DNA of 54,651 nucleotides, from NCBI GenBank assembly GCA_017433725.1, contig JAFRGQ010000008.1, positions 1 to 54,651 of the forward strand, in the 5' to 3' direction. Positions 25,559 through 35,719 of the stretch are shown in pieces; position 1 is the first letter of the stretch, and each line of letters opens with the position of its first letter. The DNA is from Lachnospiraceae bacterium. GTDB taxonomy: Bacteria; Bacillota; Clostridia; Lachnospirales; Lachnospiraceae. The notes under the pieces are model-generated. The model did no database searches. It had not been told where the DNA came from and saw only the letters and a list, made by a program, of their open reading frames with translations. The position numbers and the translations under genes are program-made.

Positions 25559-26470
25559 ATGTTATCTGTAGTCATACCCTCATATAATGAAGAAAAGATG
25601 ATCGCCCGAACGGCCGAGTCCATAACGAGTCTTCTGGACAACAACGGTATCGACCATGAGCTTCTCTTCGTCAACGACGGCTCTTCTGACGCCACCTGGC
25701 GCTGTATAGAGGAATCCCACGAGGCCGATCCCCGAATCCGCGGGATCGCTTTCTCGAGAAACTTCGGGAAAGAGGCGGCGGTATTTGCAGGGCTTACCGA
25801 GTGCAAGGGCGATTGTGCGGTCGTGATCGACTGTGATCTGCAGCATCCGCCCGAAAAAATAATAGAGATGTACCGTCTCTGGGAACAGGGATACGAGATC
25901 GTAGAGGGAGTGAAGGCTGATCGCGGGAAAGAGAGCGCGGCGCATGCATTTGCAGCGAAATGCTTCTACCGGATCATCAGCGATGCGACCGATATAGATA
26001 TGTCCAACGCATCCGACTTCAAGCTCCTCGACCGCAAGGCAATCCACGCGCTGATCAATATGACGGAGCGCGACGCATTTTTCCGTGCGCTCTCATCCTG
26101 GGTGGGTTTTCGGACCACACAGGTCAGCTACGACGTGCGCGAGCGTGAGGCCGGGGAATCCAACTGGTCGACCGGTGCGCTTATCCGCTATGCGATTTCC
26201 AACATAACGTCCTATACATCGCTGCCTCTGCAGGTCGTCACGATTCTCGGAATGGTGATGCTCGTCCTCGGAGTCGTGATCAGTGTGCAGTCCCTGTACA
26301 AATGGTTCACCGGCTCTGCTCTCGAGGGCTTCACAACGGTCATTATCTTGCAGTGCTTTTCGAGCAGTTTTATCATGATAAGTCTGGGTATCATCGGATA
26401 CTATATTTCCAAGATTTACGAGGGGATTCAGAACCGTCCGCGGTATATAATCTCCGAAAAGATAGAGTGA
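25559..26470 (+). CDS. GtrB/DPM1-like polyprenyl-phosphate glycosyltransferase
   Basis: The 303-residue protein is a family 2 glycosyltransferase: VVIPSYNEEKMI at the start, FVNDGSSDATW, and the DCDLQHPPE metal motif near residue 94. Two C-terminal membrane helices (about 225-250 and 263-285) match enzymes that transfer glucose or a related sugar from a nucleotide donor to undecaprenyl phosphate on the inner face of the membrane. The ATG at 25559 follows GGAAAG by eight bases; a GTG nine bases earlier is less likely. Its last codons and stop form the first unit of a 66-69 bp tandem array that fills the spacer before mfd. Confidence 0.87.
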   Translation: MLSVVIPSYNEEKMIARTAESITSLLDNNGIDHELLFVNDGSSDATWRCIEESHEADPRIRGIAFSRNFGKEAAVFAGLTECKGDCAVVIDCDLQHPPEKIIEMYRLWEQGYEIVEGVKADRGKESAAHAFAAKCFYRIISDATDIDMSNASDFKLLDRKAIHALINMTERDAFFRALSSWVGFRTTQVSYDVREREAGESNWSTGALIRYAISNITSYTSLPLQVVTILGMVMLVLGVVISVQSLYKWFTGSALEGFTTVIILQCFSSSFIMISLGIIGYYISKIYEGIQNRPRYIISEKIE

Positions 26471-26674
26471 CTGTCTGCTCTTACAGAAGAAGAACCGCTT
26501 TCTTGACCGCGGCACATACTCTCCGAAAAGATAGAGTGACTGTCTGCTCTTACAGAAGAACCGCTTTCTTGACCGCGGCACATACTCTCCGAAAAGATAG
26601 AGTGACTGTCTGCTCTTACAGAAGAACCGCTTTCCCGACCGCGGCACATAGTCTCCGGAAAGACAAAGTGACCG
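26451..26674. repeat. Tandem repeat containing the end of the glycosyltransferase gene
   Basis: Three full units begin at 26451, 26520 and 26586 (69, 66 and 66 bp), and a diverged partial unit begins at 26652. Unit 1 includes the last codons and TGA of the glycosyltransferase gene; the later units repeat that stop and the following sequence, differing by an extra GAA in unit 1 and a few substitutions. The array runs almost to the mfd start. Confidence 0.9.
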
Positions 26675-26698
26675 CTCAAAAATACAAAGAGGTATTGT

Positions 26699-29600
26699 AT
26701 GCAAATGTTCCTCAAGCCGCTCACCGAGCTGGCCGAATATGATGAAATCAGATCCCGGCTGAAAAAACGCACCGGGATCATCTCTCTGTCGGGCTGCGCC
26801 CGCGCCCAGAAAGCCCACATGATATATGGGCTTTCTTTTGATGCGCAGATCACTCTGGTCATTGCTGAAAATGATCTGGCTGCCAGATCTTTACATGAAG
26901 ATCTGTTGCTTTATGAACCGGGTGCCCTGCTGTATCCCGCGAAAGATCTGCTGTTCTATCAGGCGGATATCACGAGCAACCTGCTGGATATGCAGCGCAT
27001 GCGGGTCTTTCGCGCGCTAATCGAGGACAAGCACGTGGTCGTCGTGCTGCCTGTCGCCGCGCTGATGGATTTCGTGAGTGTGAGAGAAGATCTGTCGGAT
27101 GCGAGGGTCGTGTTCGAGCAGGATGAAGAAATCGATCTCGAATGGGTCAAGGAGTCTTTAGTGCGCGGAGGATATGAGCGCTGCGCGGAAGTGGACCTGC
27201 CCGGGCAGTTCGCCGTGAGAGGCTCTATCATAGATGTGTGGTCGTTGACGGAAGAGCGTCCTTTCCGCATCGAGCTTTTCGGAGATGAGATTGATTCGAT
27301 GAGATCCTTCGACCCGGAGTCGCAGCGGTCCATCGAAAACATGCAGAAGGTGATGATCTACCCGGCCGTCGATAATATAGGAAGAAAAGGAAGCCTGCTT
27401 TCCTGGTTCCTGTCGGAAAAAGGGCAGGATGCGGGCTGCTCGATCTTCATTGATGAGCCGAATCATATCCTTGATGCGGCAGGATCTGTTGAGCAGGAGT
27501 TCAGAGAGAGCGTAAAGAATCGGATTGCGCAGGGAGATTTTCACAAAGGTGACAAAATCCCGGATATACTTAGTGCGAATCAGATTGTTCAGACTTTAAA
27601 TAAATGCCGCTGCGTCGCGCTTTCCGCCTTGGATATGCGAAAAGGGGAGTGGAATATCACGGCCAGCTTCGGACAGACGGTACAGGCGGTAAGTTCATAT
27701 AACGGCAGTTTCGAATATCTGGTCGGCGATATTAAAAAGTATCGCAAGCGCGGCTATCGCATAATTGTTATGTCAGCCTCCCACACGAGGGCACGGCGTC
27801 TGGCGCAGGATCTTGAGAAATCGGAGGTCCCTGCATTTTACACCGAAGACCCGGATCTTGAGCTCGCATCGGGGCAGATCGCGGTCATCTACGGAAGAGC
27901 AAGCCGCGGCTTTGAATATCCGATGATCAAGCTCGCCGTCATCACCGAGACGGACATTCTCGGCTCCAAGCCGAAGAAGCGAAAGAAGCGCACACGCTAT
28001 ACGGGCGAGAAGATCGCAAGCTTTAACGAGCTGCATGTCGGCGATGTTGTCGTGCATGAAAACCGCGGCGTCGCTATTTACCGCGGTATCGAGCAGGTCA
28101 AAGTCGACGATGTCCTGAAAGACTACATCAAACTGGAATATAAGGACGGCAACCTCTACGTGCTGGCCACACAGCTTGATGTTCTGCAGAAATATACCGG
28201 CGGAGGGGAAAACAGCACGCCGAGGCTCAACCGTCTGAACGGTTCGGAGTGGGAAAAGACCCGCGCGAGGGTCAGGAGCTCCGTCAAGAACATCGCCAAA
28301 GAGCTCATCGCACTGTATGCGGTGCGTGAGAATTCTGAGGGATTTGCATTCAGTGAGGATACTGAATGGCAGAAGGAATTCGAGGAACTGTTCCCGTTCG
28401 AGGAGACGGAAGATCAGCTCATCGCCATCGATGATACTAAACGTGATATGCAGAGCCGCAAGATCATGGACCGCCTGATATGCGGAGACGTCGGTTACGG
28501 CAAGACGGAAATTGCTCTCCGGGCTGCATTTAAGGCAGTACAGGACGGCAAACAGGTGGCTTACCTCGTGCCGACGACGATCCTGGCTCAGCAGCATTAC
28601 AATACATTTGTCCAGAGAATGAAAGAGTTCCCTGTGAATATAGCCCTGCTTTGCCGATTCTGCTCGGCTGCTCAGATCAAACAGACCATCAAAGATCTGA
28701 AAAAGGGGCTTGTGGACATCGTGATCGGTACGCACCGTCTGCTCTCGAAAGACGTTGAGTTCAAAGATCTCGGACTGCTCATCATCGACGAGGAGCAGAG
28801 ATTCGGTGTGACGCATAAGGAGAAGATTAAAAATCTCCGCAAAAATGTAGACGCGCTGACGCTCACGGCTACTCCGATCCCTCGGACCCTGCACATGAGT
28901 CTTGTAGGTATCCGCGACATGACGGTTCTCGAAGAGCCGCCTCAGGACCGGGTCCCGATTCAGACTTACGTCATGGAATTCAATCAGGAAATGGTCCGTG
29001 AAGCCATCTGCAGAGAGATGGCCCGCGGCGGGCAGGTCTATTATGTATATAACCGGGTCCGCGACATTGCCGATATGTCCTCACGCATTCAGAATTTGGT
29101 TCCTGAGGCAAATGTTGCATTTGCCGACGGCCAGATGAACAAGCGCCAGCTCGAGGACATTATGTTTGACTTTATCAACGGTGAGATCGATGTCCTGGTG
29201 ACCACGACAATCATCGAGACGGGACTGGATATCTCAAATGCCAACACCATTATCATCCACGACGCCGACCGCATGGGTCTCTCCCAGCTGTACCAGCTCC
29301 GTGGCAGAGTCGGCCGCTCCAACAGAACAGCCTACGCTTTCCTGATGTACCGCAGGGACAAGCAGCTGAAAGAAGTTGCGGAAAAACGTCTGGCAGCAAT
29401 CCGCGAATTTACGGAGCTCGGTTCCGGATTCAAGATCGCAATGCGGGACCTCGAGATTCGCGGCGCCGGCGATTTGCTCGGAAAGGAGCAGTCGGGCCAC
29501 ATGGATCTTGTCGGGTATGATCTTTACTGCAAGATGCTTGCGCTGGCCGTCAAGGAGGAAAAAGGGTTAGTGCAGGAAGAGTCGACATTTGAGACAGTCG

Positions 29601-30046
29601 TCGATATCAATGTTGACGCTTATATTCCGGATACTTATATCACGGACGAGTTCCAGAAGCTCGACTTCTACAAGAAGATAGCGGCGATCGAGAACGAGAG
29701 GGACAACGACGAGATCTCCGATGAGCTGATGGATCGCTTCGGCGAGCTGCCGAGGACGGTGCGGAATCTGCTTCTCATCGCGGAGCTGAAAGCCTCGGCT
29801 CACGCTGCTTCCATAGTGGAGATCAAACAGCGGTCACGGGAGGTGAGGCTTACGGTGAGATCTGAGCCGACATTTGACACGATGCAGCTCGGGCGGATCG
29901 TGGGTTCATTTGCAGGTATGTTCACTGTACATCCGAGTCCTACGGGCGCTTATTTCCTCTATAACGGTCCTACCGGTAATGTTGAAATGATAGAGAATCT
30001 CAAAAGATTTACAACAGAACTTGCTTCGACGGTAAAAAGCGTATAG
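26699..30046 (+). CDS. mfd: Transcription-repair coupling factor Mfd
   Basis: The 1115-residue protein is a full-length Mfd. The N-terminal UvrB-like module lacks a working ATPase, as usual. The RNA-polymerase-interacting domain is at about 440-510 ([16 protein letters not shown]). The RecG-like translocase follows with Walker [10 protein letters not shown] near 600, the DEEQ box, TATPIPRTL, and the TRG-type ending [13 protein letters not shown]. The C-terminal domain (about 990-1115) is complete. Mfd releases RNA polymerase stalled at DNA damage and recruits UvrA. AGAGG precedes the ATG. It follows the tandem array described above, with no clear promoter of its own visible. Confidence 0.97.
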   Translation: MQMFLKPLTELAEYDEIRSRLKKRTGIISLSGCARAQKAHMIYGLSFDAQITLVIAENDLAARSLHEDLLLYEPGALLYPAKDLLFYQADITSNLLDMQRMRVFRALIEDKHVVVVLPVAALMDFVSVREDLSDARVVFEQDEEIDLEWVKESLVRGGYERCAEVDLPGQFAVRGSIIDVWSLTEERPFRIELFGDEIDSMRSFDPESQRSIENMQKVMIYPAVDNIGRKGSLLSWFLSEKGQDAGCSIFIDEPNHILDAAGSVEQEFRESVKNRIAQGDFHKGDKIPDILSANQIVQTLNKCRCVALSALDMRKGEWNITASFGQTVQAVSSYNGSFEYLVGDIKKYRKRGYRIIVMSASHTRARRLAQDLEKSEVPAFYTEDPDLELASGQIAVIYGRASRGFEYPMIKLAVITETDILGSKPKKRKKRTRYTGEKIASFNELHVGDVVVHENRGVAIYRGIEQVKVDDVLKDYIKLEYKDGNLYVLATQLDVLQKYTGGGENSTPRLNRLNGSEWEKTRARVRSSVKNIAKELIALYAVRENSEGFAFSEDTEWQKEFEELFPFEETEDQLIAIDDTKRDMQSRKIMDRLICGDVGYGKTEIALRAAFKAVQDGKQVAYLVPTTILAQQHYNTFVQRMKEFPVNIALLCRFCSAAQIKQTIKDLKKGLVDIVIGTHRLLSKDVEFKDLGLLIIDEEQRFGVTHKEKIKNLRKNVDALTLTATPIPRTLHMSLVGIRDMTVLEEPPQDRVPIQTYVMEFNQEMVREAICREMARGGQVYYVYNRVRDIADMSSRIQNLVPEANVAFADGQMNKRQLEDIMFDFINGEIDVLVTTTIIETGLDISNANTIIIHDADRMGLSQLYQLRGRVGRSNRTAYAFLMYRRDKQLKEVAEKRLAAIREFTELGSGFKIAMRDLEIRGAGDLLGKEQSGHMDLVGYDLYCKMLALAVKEEKGLVQEESTFETVVDINVDAYIPDTYITDEFQKLDFYKKIAAIENERDNDEISDELMDRFGELPRTVRNLLLIAELKASAHAASIVEIKQRSREVRLTVRSEPTFDTMQLGRIVGSFAGMFTVHPSPTGAYFLYNGPTGNVEMIENLKRFTTELASTVKSV

Positions 30047-30329
30047 AATAGGGATTCGATGGTTTGTAACTTACTAAAACTTCCCACATGCAGTTCATAG
30101 ACAGTCTCATCATCAAAAAATGCATCGTCGGGACGCTTTCGCTCGGTCTCGCTGGCAGCGGTACTAATAAATTTTCGGCGCTGGCGCTTGAAAATTTAAA
30201 GTACCGGCCGCTCGACGACGCCCGTCCGATTGCATTTTTAATGATTCGACTGAATTGTAGATAAGAAGCGGGAAGTTTGAGTAACTTTGAATAGGTAGAT
30301 AAGTATCATAAGAAAGAACGGAGATTATT
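30047..30329. other. Spacer between mfd and the foldase gene
   Basis: No gene, convincing terminator or -10/-35 pair stands out in these 283 bases. The left half is GC-rich and the right half AT-rich, so a promoter near 30240-30310 is likely, but I cannot place it. Confidence 0.3.
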
Positions 30330-31808
30330 ATGAAAAGTCTATGGAAAAAATTCGCGGCAGCCGGTCTCACCGCAGCGATGGGTGTTTCCATGCTCGCAGG
30401 CTGCGGAAATAAGGATGCAAAGATCGATGGCACAAAGACAGCCGTCACGATCAACGATGAGGCTGTTAGCCTCGGTGCAGTAAGCTTTCAGGCCAGATTT
30501 CAGCAGGCTTATATGTATCAGATGTACAGTCAGTATTTCGGAACGACTCAGATCTTTGATCAGGTCATGGATGAGTCCACCGAGAAGACTTACGGCGATC
30601 AGATCAAGGAGAGTGTTCTTGAGAACATCGAGGAGCTTGTGCTGATTAAGCAGCATGCAGCCGACTATGATGTGGCACTCGACGATGAGAAGAAGGCTGA
30701 GATTGAAAAGATTGCCCAGGCTTATATCGATGAGAACGATGAGAAAGTCCGCGCTCAGATCGGCGCATCCAAGGAAGATGTTGTGTATCTGCTCGAGCTT
30801 CAGACCATTCAGGATATGATGAGAGAGCCGATGGCCAAGGATGTCGACACGGAAGTTTCCGACGATGAGGCGCAGCAGACGACTGTCACATACCTCTCCC
30901 TTGCCAAGAAGACGGAGGAAGATTTGGCAGCAGATGAATCAGTAACCGATGAGTCTGTAGCTGACGAGTCCGTAACCGACGAGTCTGTATCGGATGAGTC
31001 TGTATCTGACGAGTCTGTATCGGATGAGTCTGTAGCAGATGAGTCTGTATCGGATGAGTCTGTAGCAGATGAGTCTGTATCCGATGAGTCCACTTCCGAC
31101 GAGTCTGTATCGGATGAGTCCGTAACCGACGAGTCTGTATCTGATGAGTCAGTATCTGAGGAAGCGAAGAATGAAAAGCTTGAGGCAGCCAATAAAAAGG
31201 TCAAAGAAAATGCCGAAAAGATCCTCGCTGACCTCAAAGCATCTGACAATGCCGCAGAAGCTGACATGACAGCGATTGCCGCAAAATACGATGGCACTCT
31301 GACGGCAACTTCCGGCCAGTTCACGACAAATGATCCGACAGACACGACTCTCGACGCCGGCGTGGTCGAGGCCGCAGCCGAGCTGAAAGACGGTGAGGTC
31401 TGTGATAAGGTCATTGAGTCGGACACACATTACTACGTGTTCCGCGTTGATAAGACGTTTGCGAAGGATGAGACGGAAGCCAAGAAGGAACAGATTGTCA
31501 AAGACCGTAAGACAGAAGCTTACAATAATCTGATCGATAAGTGGAAAAAAGAAGCTGATATCAAGGTCGATGATAAAGTCATGGCGACACTGCTGATCAC
31601 GGACAAAGCTCCGTTCACACTCGGACAGGATGAGTCTGTGGCGGATGAATCGACAGCTGATGAGTCTCTTACAGATGAGACAACTGCAGATTCCGCAGCG
31701 GCGGAGGTCGCAGATTCGTCTGTGACAGATGAGTCTGTAGCTGACGAGTCTGTGGCAGATGAGTCTGCAGCGGATGAGTCTACAGCTGATTCATCAACAG
31801 AGAAATAA
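30330..31808 (+). CDS. PrsA/SurA-like foldase lipoprotein with acidic repeat insert
   Basis: The 492-residue protein has a lipoprotein signal ending in SMLAGCGN (lipid Cys at 25). Residues about 30-190 form a helical domain of SurA_N type. Residues about 201-277 are a nearly pure run of five-residue units DESVx, where x is S, A or T followed by the next D. A parvulin-like segment then follows (about 300-370), including ELKDGEVCDKVIESDTHYYVFRVDKTF. The C-terminus (about 434-492) returns to the same DESV/DEST repeats. The family assists folding of exported proteins outside the membrane. The repeat inside the fold is unusual and very acidic. CGGAG precedes the ATG. Confidence 0.75.
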   Translation: MKSLWKKFAAAGLTAAMGVSMLAGCGNKDAKIDGTKTAVTINDEAVSLGAVSFQARFQQAYMYQMYSQYFGTTQIFDQVMDESTEKTYGDQIKESVLENIEELVLIKQHAADYDVALDDEKKAEIEKIAQAYIDENDEKVRAQIGASKEDVVYLLELQTIQDMMREPMAKDVDTEVSDDEAQQTTVTYLSLAKKTEEDLAADESVTDESVADESVTDESVSDESVSDESVSDESVADESVSDESVADESVSDESTSDESVSDESVTDESVSDESVSEEAKNEKLEAANKKVKENAEKILADLKASDNAAEADMTAIAAKYDGTLTATSGQFTTNDPTDTTLDAGVVEAAAELKDGEVCDKVIESDTHYYVFRVDKTFAKDETEAKKEQIVKDRKTEAYNNLIDKWKKEADIKVDDKVMATLLITDKAPFTLGQDESVADESTADESLTDETTADSAAAEVADSSVTDESVADESVADESAADESTADSSTEK

Positions 31809-31820
31809 TAAGAACATATA

Positions 31821-31930
31821 CAGGGCTGCCGCATTAAGGGGTGAAGCGACAATGTATTGCAGACGTTATTTGCAAAAGTCAGCAATATATTGCGGGATCA
31901 CTGCCGATGTGGCAGCTTCTCTCTTTTTTA
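31821..31930 (+). terminator. Terminator hairpin, MITE-like element 2
   Basis: GCTGCC (about 31825) pairs with GGCAGC (about 31911), enclosing CAATGTATTGCAGAC/GTCAGCAATATATTG around the loop GTTATTTGCAAAA. TTCTCTCTTTTTT follows, so it should terminate the foldase transcript. Its plan and loop match the hairpin at 11580-11689, so the two are probably copies of one element. Confidence 0.7.
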
Positions 31931-31972
31931 CAAGTATCGAAGCATTTGAATGAGTTACTGATCAGGTCGCCA

Positions 31973-32005
31973 AAAGCCCGGTGTCTGAATGATCTTTTGG
32001 CACTG
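31973..32005. other. Small hairpin before the V-ATPase operon
   Basis: GCCAAAAG and CTTTTGGC form an 8-bp stem about 75 bp before the first V-ATPase gene. TTTACT and TAAAAT spaced by 16 bp just after it (about 32012-32039) are a weak promoter candidate for the operon. Confidence 0.35.
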
Positions 32006-32078
32006 TAATCATTTACTTTTTATAAAGTGAGAGTAAAATAGAGCTTAGTTGGACATTTTATGGAGAGGAGGAATCGAT

Positions 32079-32396
32079 TTGGACAGTACCGTCATAAAGA
32101 AACTTGCTGACATTGATCTCGCTGCCCGCTCCATCCTTGCCGATGCCGGAAAAGAGCAGGAAAAACTTGCTGAAGAGTACCGGGCGAAGACGCAAGCATA
32201 TGACCGGGAGCTCGATGAGCAATCTGAGCGCGAGCTCAAGGAAATCCGGAACAAACTCGAGAAAGAGAACGCAGAAGCGATTGCGAGACTTGAGGCTGAT
32301 ATGGAGACATCGCTCGCATTCATAGAGAAGAATTATGCAGAACAGGCCGATATACGTGCAGATGAGATCGTCGGCCGTATCCTGGAGGCAAAATAA
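32079..32396 (+). CDS. V/A-type ATPase subunit H (peripheral stalk)
   Basis: The 105-residue protein is almost entirely a charged coiled coil, with heptad-like patterns through about residues 20-100 (KLAEEYRAKTQAYDRELDEQ). That is the form of AtpH/NtpF, which pairs with subunit E to build the peripheral stalk linking the catalytic head to subunit I. The start is TTG at 32079, because GAGGAGG ends 7 bases before it; an upstream TTG in frame would encode the ribosome site itself. Its TAA overlaps the next ATG by one base (TAATG), so the two genes are coupled. It opens the operon. Confidence 0.75.
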   Translation: MDSTVIKKLADIDLAARSILADAGKEQEKLAEEYRAKTQAYDRELDEQSERELKEIRNKLEKENAEAIARLEADMETSLAFIEKNYAEQADIRADEIVGRILEAK

Positions 32397-33451
32397 TGAT
32401 GAACGGTTTACTTGCATTCAGCGGAGTGAATACCAAGATTCGTGCGATGCAGAAAAACTTCATAACGGAGGAAGGATATCGGGAGATCGTCTCGTTGCCT
32501 GATGTGCCGTCAGTCATTAACTATCTTCGGAAATACCCGTGCTACAGAGCGGAGTTTGAGCGCATGAGTGAGACAGAACTTCATCGCGGAAATGTTGAGT
32601 TCCTGCTCGGCAACTCGGTCTACGAGGATTATGCCAAGATCTACCATTTCTGCAACGAAGATCAGAAGAAATTTCTGAGAGAATATGCGAGAAGGTACGC
32701 AATCAAGTATCTCAAGAAGTGCCTGAGTTATGCATTCATCGGGAAGACGCCGAATCCGAACGTCTATCTGTATAGGTGGTTCTATGACAAATACACGCCT
32801 ATAGACATGGACGCCCTCTTCCACGCGACCACGGTCGAGGCAACGCTGGAAGCTCTGAAGGGTACCGAATATTACCCGGTTCTTTCAAAGGTGCATGAAA
32901 ATCCGGATGCCCAGCTGTTCGACTATGAGACCGCTCTCGACATGTATCACTTCAGGACTATGTGGAACAACCGGAAGAAGCTGTTCTCTAAGGAGGGCTG
33001 TGAAGTGATCGCCAGCGGCTTTGGGACCAAGTTCGACCTTCTGAACATCTGGTACATCCATCGGGCACGGCAGAATTTTCGCATGTCCGAAGCCGATACG
33101 TACGCTTTGACGATCCCGATTCTATACAAGCTCAGTAGTCAGAACATCCGGGAAATGGTGGAGGCTGAAACGGAGGAAGCCTTCCGGACAGCCCTTGAAA
33201 AGACGTTCTACGGCAGGCGCTATACGGAGTTCGGTCCTCAGAATCTCGGTGACCTGTACGAATATGTCGGGCGGCATGTCCTTGAAGTGGAAGCAAGGAA
33301 ATATCCGAATTCCATCGCGGTCATGTACCGTTATCTCTATGTCAAGGAGGTACAGGATGCGGCGCTGACAGCGGCAATCGAGTGCGTGAGGTACGGGCTT
33401 TCACCCGATGAGGCGATGGAGAATCTGTCGGCGATGGTACGGGGAATATAG
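32396..33451 (+). CDS. ntpC: V/A-type ATPase subunit C
   Basis: The 351-residue protein is the funnel-shaped subunit C (d in eukaryotes) that seats the central stalk on the membrane rotor. It starts NGLLAFSGVNTKIRAMQKNF and has the all-helical three-part repeat of the family, with EGCEVIASGFGTKFDLLNIWYIHRAR in the middle, typical of AtpC/NtpC. Length is standard. The ATG at 32396 overlaps the stop of subunit H; an ATG one codon later would also serve. A 185-bp spacer, long for this operon, separates it from subunit I. Confidence 0.92.
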   Translation: MMNGLLAFSGVNTKIRAMQKNFITEEGYREIVSLPDVPSVINYLRKYPCYRAEFERMSETELHRGNVEFLLGNSVYEDYAKIYHFCNEDQKKFLREYARRYAIKYLKKCLSYAFIGKTPNPNVYLYRWFYDKYTPIDMDALFHATTVEATLEALKGTEYYPVLSKVHENPDAQLFDYETALDMYHFRTMWNNRKKLFSKEGCEVIASGFGTKFDLLNIWYIHRARQNFRMSEADTYALTIPILYKLSSQNIREMVEAETEEAFRTALEKTFYGRRYTEFGPQNLGDLYEYVGRHVLEVEARKYPNSIAVMYRYLYVKEVQDAALTAAIECVRYGLSPDEAMENLSAMVRGI

Positions 33452-33636
33452 ACTGTGTACCTTCCTGATACTGATATACATGGAGAGCGTGTGTGTCGTT
33501 TCTCTGCAGCCGTCTTGGACGGAGACGCCCGATCCGATACAGAGTAATAGAAAGCGGGCGCATGAATGAGCGTCCGTAATCGAATTTTGGCGACTTTATC
33601 ATAGCATATGCAACTAGTTAACACCGGAGGATAAGT

Positions 33637-35658
33637 ATGATTGTAAAAATGAAATTCGTAACCCTCACGGGTCCGCGGGACGATATCGACCGCATGGTCG
33701 ACAAGTATTTGTCCAGATATGATATCCATCTGGAAAATGCGATGAGCGAACTCTCGCAGGTCCATGATCTGAGGCCTTACGTACAGGCAAATCCTTATCG
33801 GCAAATGCTGGCCAAAGCCAACACTTACTGTTCCATGGTGGACAAGGTCACGCCGGTTCCTGCCGACCAGCTCCCGCTCGAGGAAGCGGTCGAGCTGGTT
33901 CGCAGTCTGGATGAGAACCTGACCGTGCTCGCTGAACATAAGGCGGAGTTGGAAGAAGAACAAGCCAAGTGCGATGCGCAGATGGCCAGTGTAAAGCCCT
34001 ATGTTGATATCATGGATGAAATCGATGATATTCTCGGATTCGAGTTCATCGGCTTCCGTTTCGGCAGGTTCCCGAAGATGTACCTGTACCGGTTCAAGGA
34101 GTACATGTACGATAACTTTGACACGATCCTTCAGGAGTGCGGGGAGGACGATGAGTACGTTTATTGCGTATATTTCGCTCCGCATGCAGAGCTGCACCGA
34201 ATCGAAGCAGTCTACTCTTCCATGCATTTTGAGAGACTTTTCATCCCGGATGAGTACAGAAGCGACCCGGGAGAAGCTTTCAGAAAACTTTCCGAGAAGA
34301 AGGCCGATATCGATGAGGAAATCGCTGATATCGATGGTGAAATGAAAAAGATCCTGATCCAGCGAGCACCGACTCTGCTCGGCGCGCAGACGAAGCTGGA
34401 AGCACTCGCGCGGAATTTTGATGTTCGCAAGATGGCGGCCGTCACGGAGAACGCCCATGAGCAGTTCTATATTCTGTGCGGCTGGATGTCCGAGGAGGAT
34501 CTGGCAGCCCTGCGGCGCGACATCGCGCAGGATGAGAAGGTCGTTCTCGTGGTTCAGGATAATGATGCGGAAATTAAGACACAGCCGCCGACAAAGCTCA
34601 AAAATCCGGGGCTTTTCAAGCCTTACGAGATGTACGTGAAGATGTACGGTCTGCCGAATTACCGGGAGATGGATCCGACCATCCTTGTTGCGGTGACCTA
34701 CTCCTTCATATTCGGAATCATGTACGGAGATGTGGGACAGGGACTTTGCCTGATGATCGGCGGTTTTCTTCTTTACAAATTAAAACACTCCGATCTTGCG
34801 GGAATCATTTCCCTGGCGGGTGTGTTCTCGACAATATTCGGATTCATGTTCGGCTCCGTCTTCGGATTTAAGGATGTCATAAAGCCTCTGTGGCTGGATC
34901 CGAGGCACGATATGGTTACGCTGCCGGGTGTCGGAAACATTAATACGATTCTCGTTTGCGCCATCGTGTTCGGTATGTTCCTTACGATACTGACGATGAT
35001 CCTTCACATCAGAAATTATGCGAAGGAGAGGAATACTGAGGAGACATTTTTCAGTACGAATTCCGTGGCCGGTCTGTTCTTCTACGCAACGGTGGTTTTT
35101 GAGATTATCATGATATTCTCCGGACACACGGTTCCTGCTGCGAGAGTCTTCGAGGTAATCATCACGCTGTCAGTCCTTGTCATGTTCTTCAAGGAGCCAC
35201 TCACGAAGATCGTTGACAACAGAAAGGCGGCTAAGGCCGGAAGCGGTCAGGATCCGAAGAAAGCTCGTGAGAAAGACAAGGCAGCGAAGCAAGGCGGAAA
35301 AGAAGCTCCTGAAACAGAGAATGAAATTTTTGAAGGCGGATTCCCCATGTTCCTGGTACAGGGATTTTTCGAACTCTTTGAGGTCATGCTTTCATACTTC
35401 TCGAATACGCTTTCCTTTGTGCGTGTGGGCGCATTCGCGGTCAGCCACGCGGCTATGATGAGTGTCGTTCTGATGCTTGCCGGGGCAGAAAACGGCGGGC
35501 CGACGAACTGGATGATAGTCATACTCGGAAACCTGTTCGTCATGGGTATCGAGGGTCTGATCGTAGGTATTCAGGTTCTTCGTCTTGAGTTCTATGAGCT
35601 GTTCTCCCGCTACTATAAGGGAGACGGAAAGGAATTTGTTTCGTCGTTCGAGAAATAA
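33637..35658 (+). CDS. ntpI: V/A-type ATPase subunit I (a-type)
   Basis: The 673-residue protein has a long cytoplasmic N-terminal half with coiled-coil stretches and a C-terminal membrane half of about seven helices. FIFGIMYGDVGQGL and SYFSNTLSFVRVGAFAVSHAAM are the signatures of the ion-channel half, the Arg in FVRVGA being the one that works with the rotor carboxylate. A charged, Lys/Ala/Gly-rich loop near 530-565 separates two membrane helices and is longer than in many homologues. CGGAGGA precedes the ATG. It provides the stator half-channels for H+ or Na+. Confidence 0.93.
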   Translation: MIVKMKFVTLTGPRDDIDRMVDKYLSRYDIHLENAMSELSQVHDLRPYVQANPYRQMLAKANTYCSMVDKVTPVPADQLPLEEAVELVRSLDENLTVLAEHKAELEEEQAKCDAQMASVKPYVDIMDEIDDILGFEFIGFRFGRFPKMYLYRFKEYMYDNFDTILQECGEDDEYVYCVYFAPHAELHRIEAVYSSMHFERLFIPDEYRSDPGEAFRKLSEKKADIDEEIADIDGEMKKILIQRAPTLLGAQTKLEALARNFDVRKMAAVTENAHEQFYILCGWMSEEDLAALRRDIAQDEKVVLVVQDNDAEIKTQPPTKLKNPGLFKPYEMYVKMYGLPNYREMDPTILVAVTYSFIFGIMYGDVGQGLCLMIGGFLLYKLKHSDLAGIISLAGVFSTIFGFMFGSVFGFKDVIKPLWLDPRHDMVTLPGVGNINTILVCAIVFGMFLTILTMILHIRNYAKERNTEETFFSTNSVAGLFFYATVVFEIIMIFSGHTVPAARVFEVIITLSVLVMFFKEPLTKIVDNRKAAKAGSGQDPKKAREKDKAAKQGGKEAPETENEIFEGGFPMFLVQGFFELFEVMLSYFSNTLSFVRVGAFAVSHAAMMSVVLMLAGAENGGPTNWMIVILGNLFVMGIEGLIVGIQVLRLEFYELFSRYYKGDGKEFVSSFEK

Positions 35659-35683
35659 AACTGATAGGTTGAGTGTAATCTCT

Positions 35684-35705
35684 GACATGGGATACAAACA
35701 TATAT
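35684..35705. repeat. Fragment of the 166-bp repeat in reverse orientation
   Basis: TCTCTGACATGGGATACAAA is the reverse complement of the last module of the repeats at 15531 and 42528. It lies directly before the ribosome site of the rotor-subunit gene. Confidence 0.6.
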
Positions 35706-35719
35706 AGGAGGTCATTATC

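Noticed and set aside
26428-26862. Minus-strand protein with repeated CRGQESGSSVRADSHSIFSES units
   Set aside because: It is only the reverse reading of the 66-bp tandem array and runs into mfd; no start signal.
27773-28894. 373-codon minus-strand frame inside mfd
   Set aside because: It lies wholly opposite the RNA-polymerase-binding and translocase domains of mfd and has no start signal.
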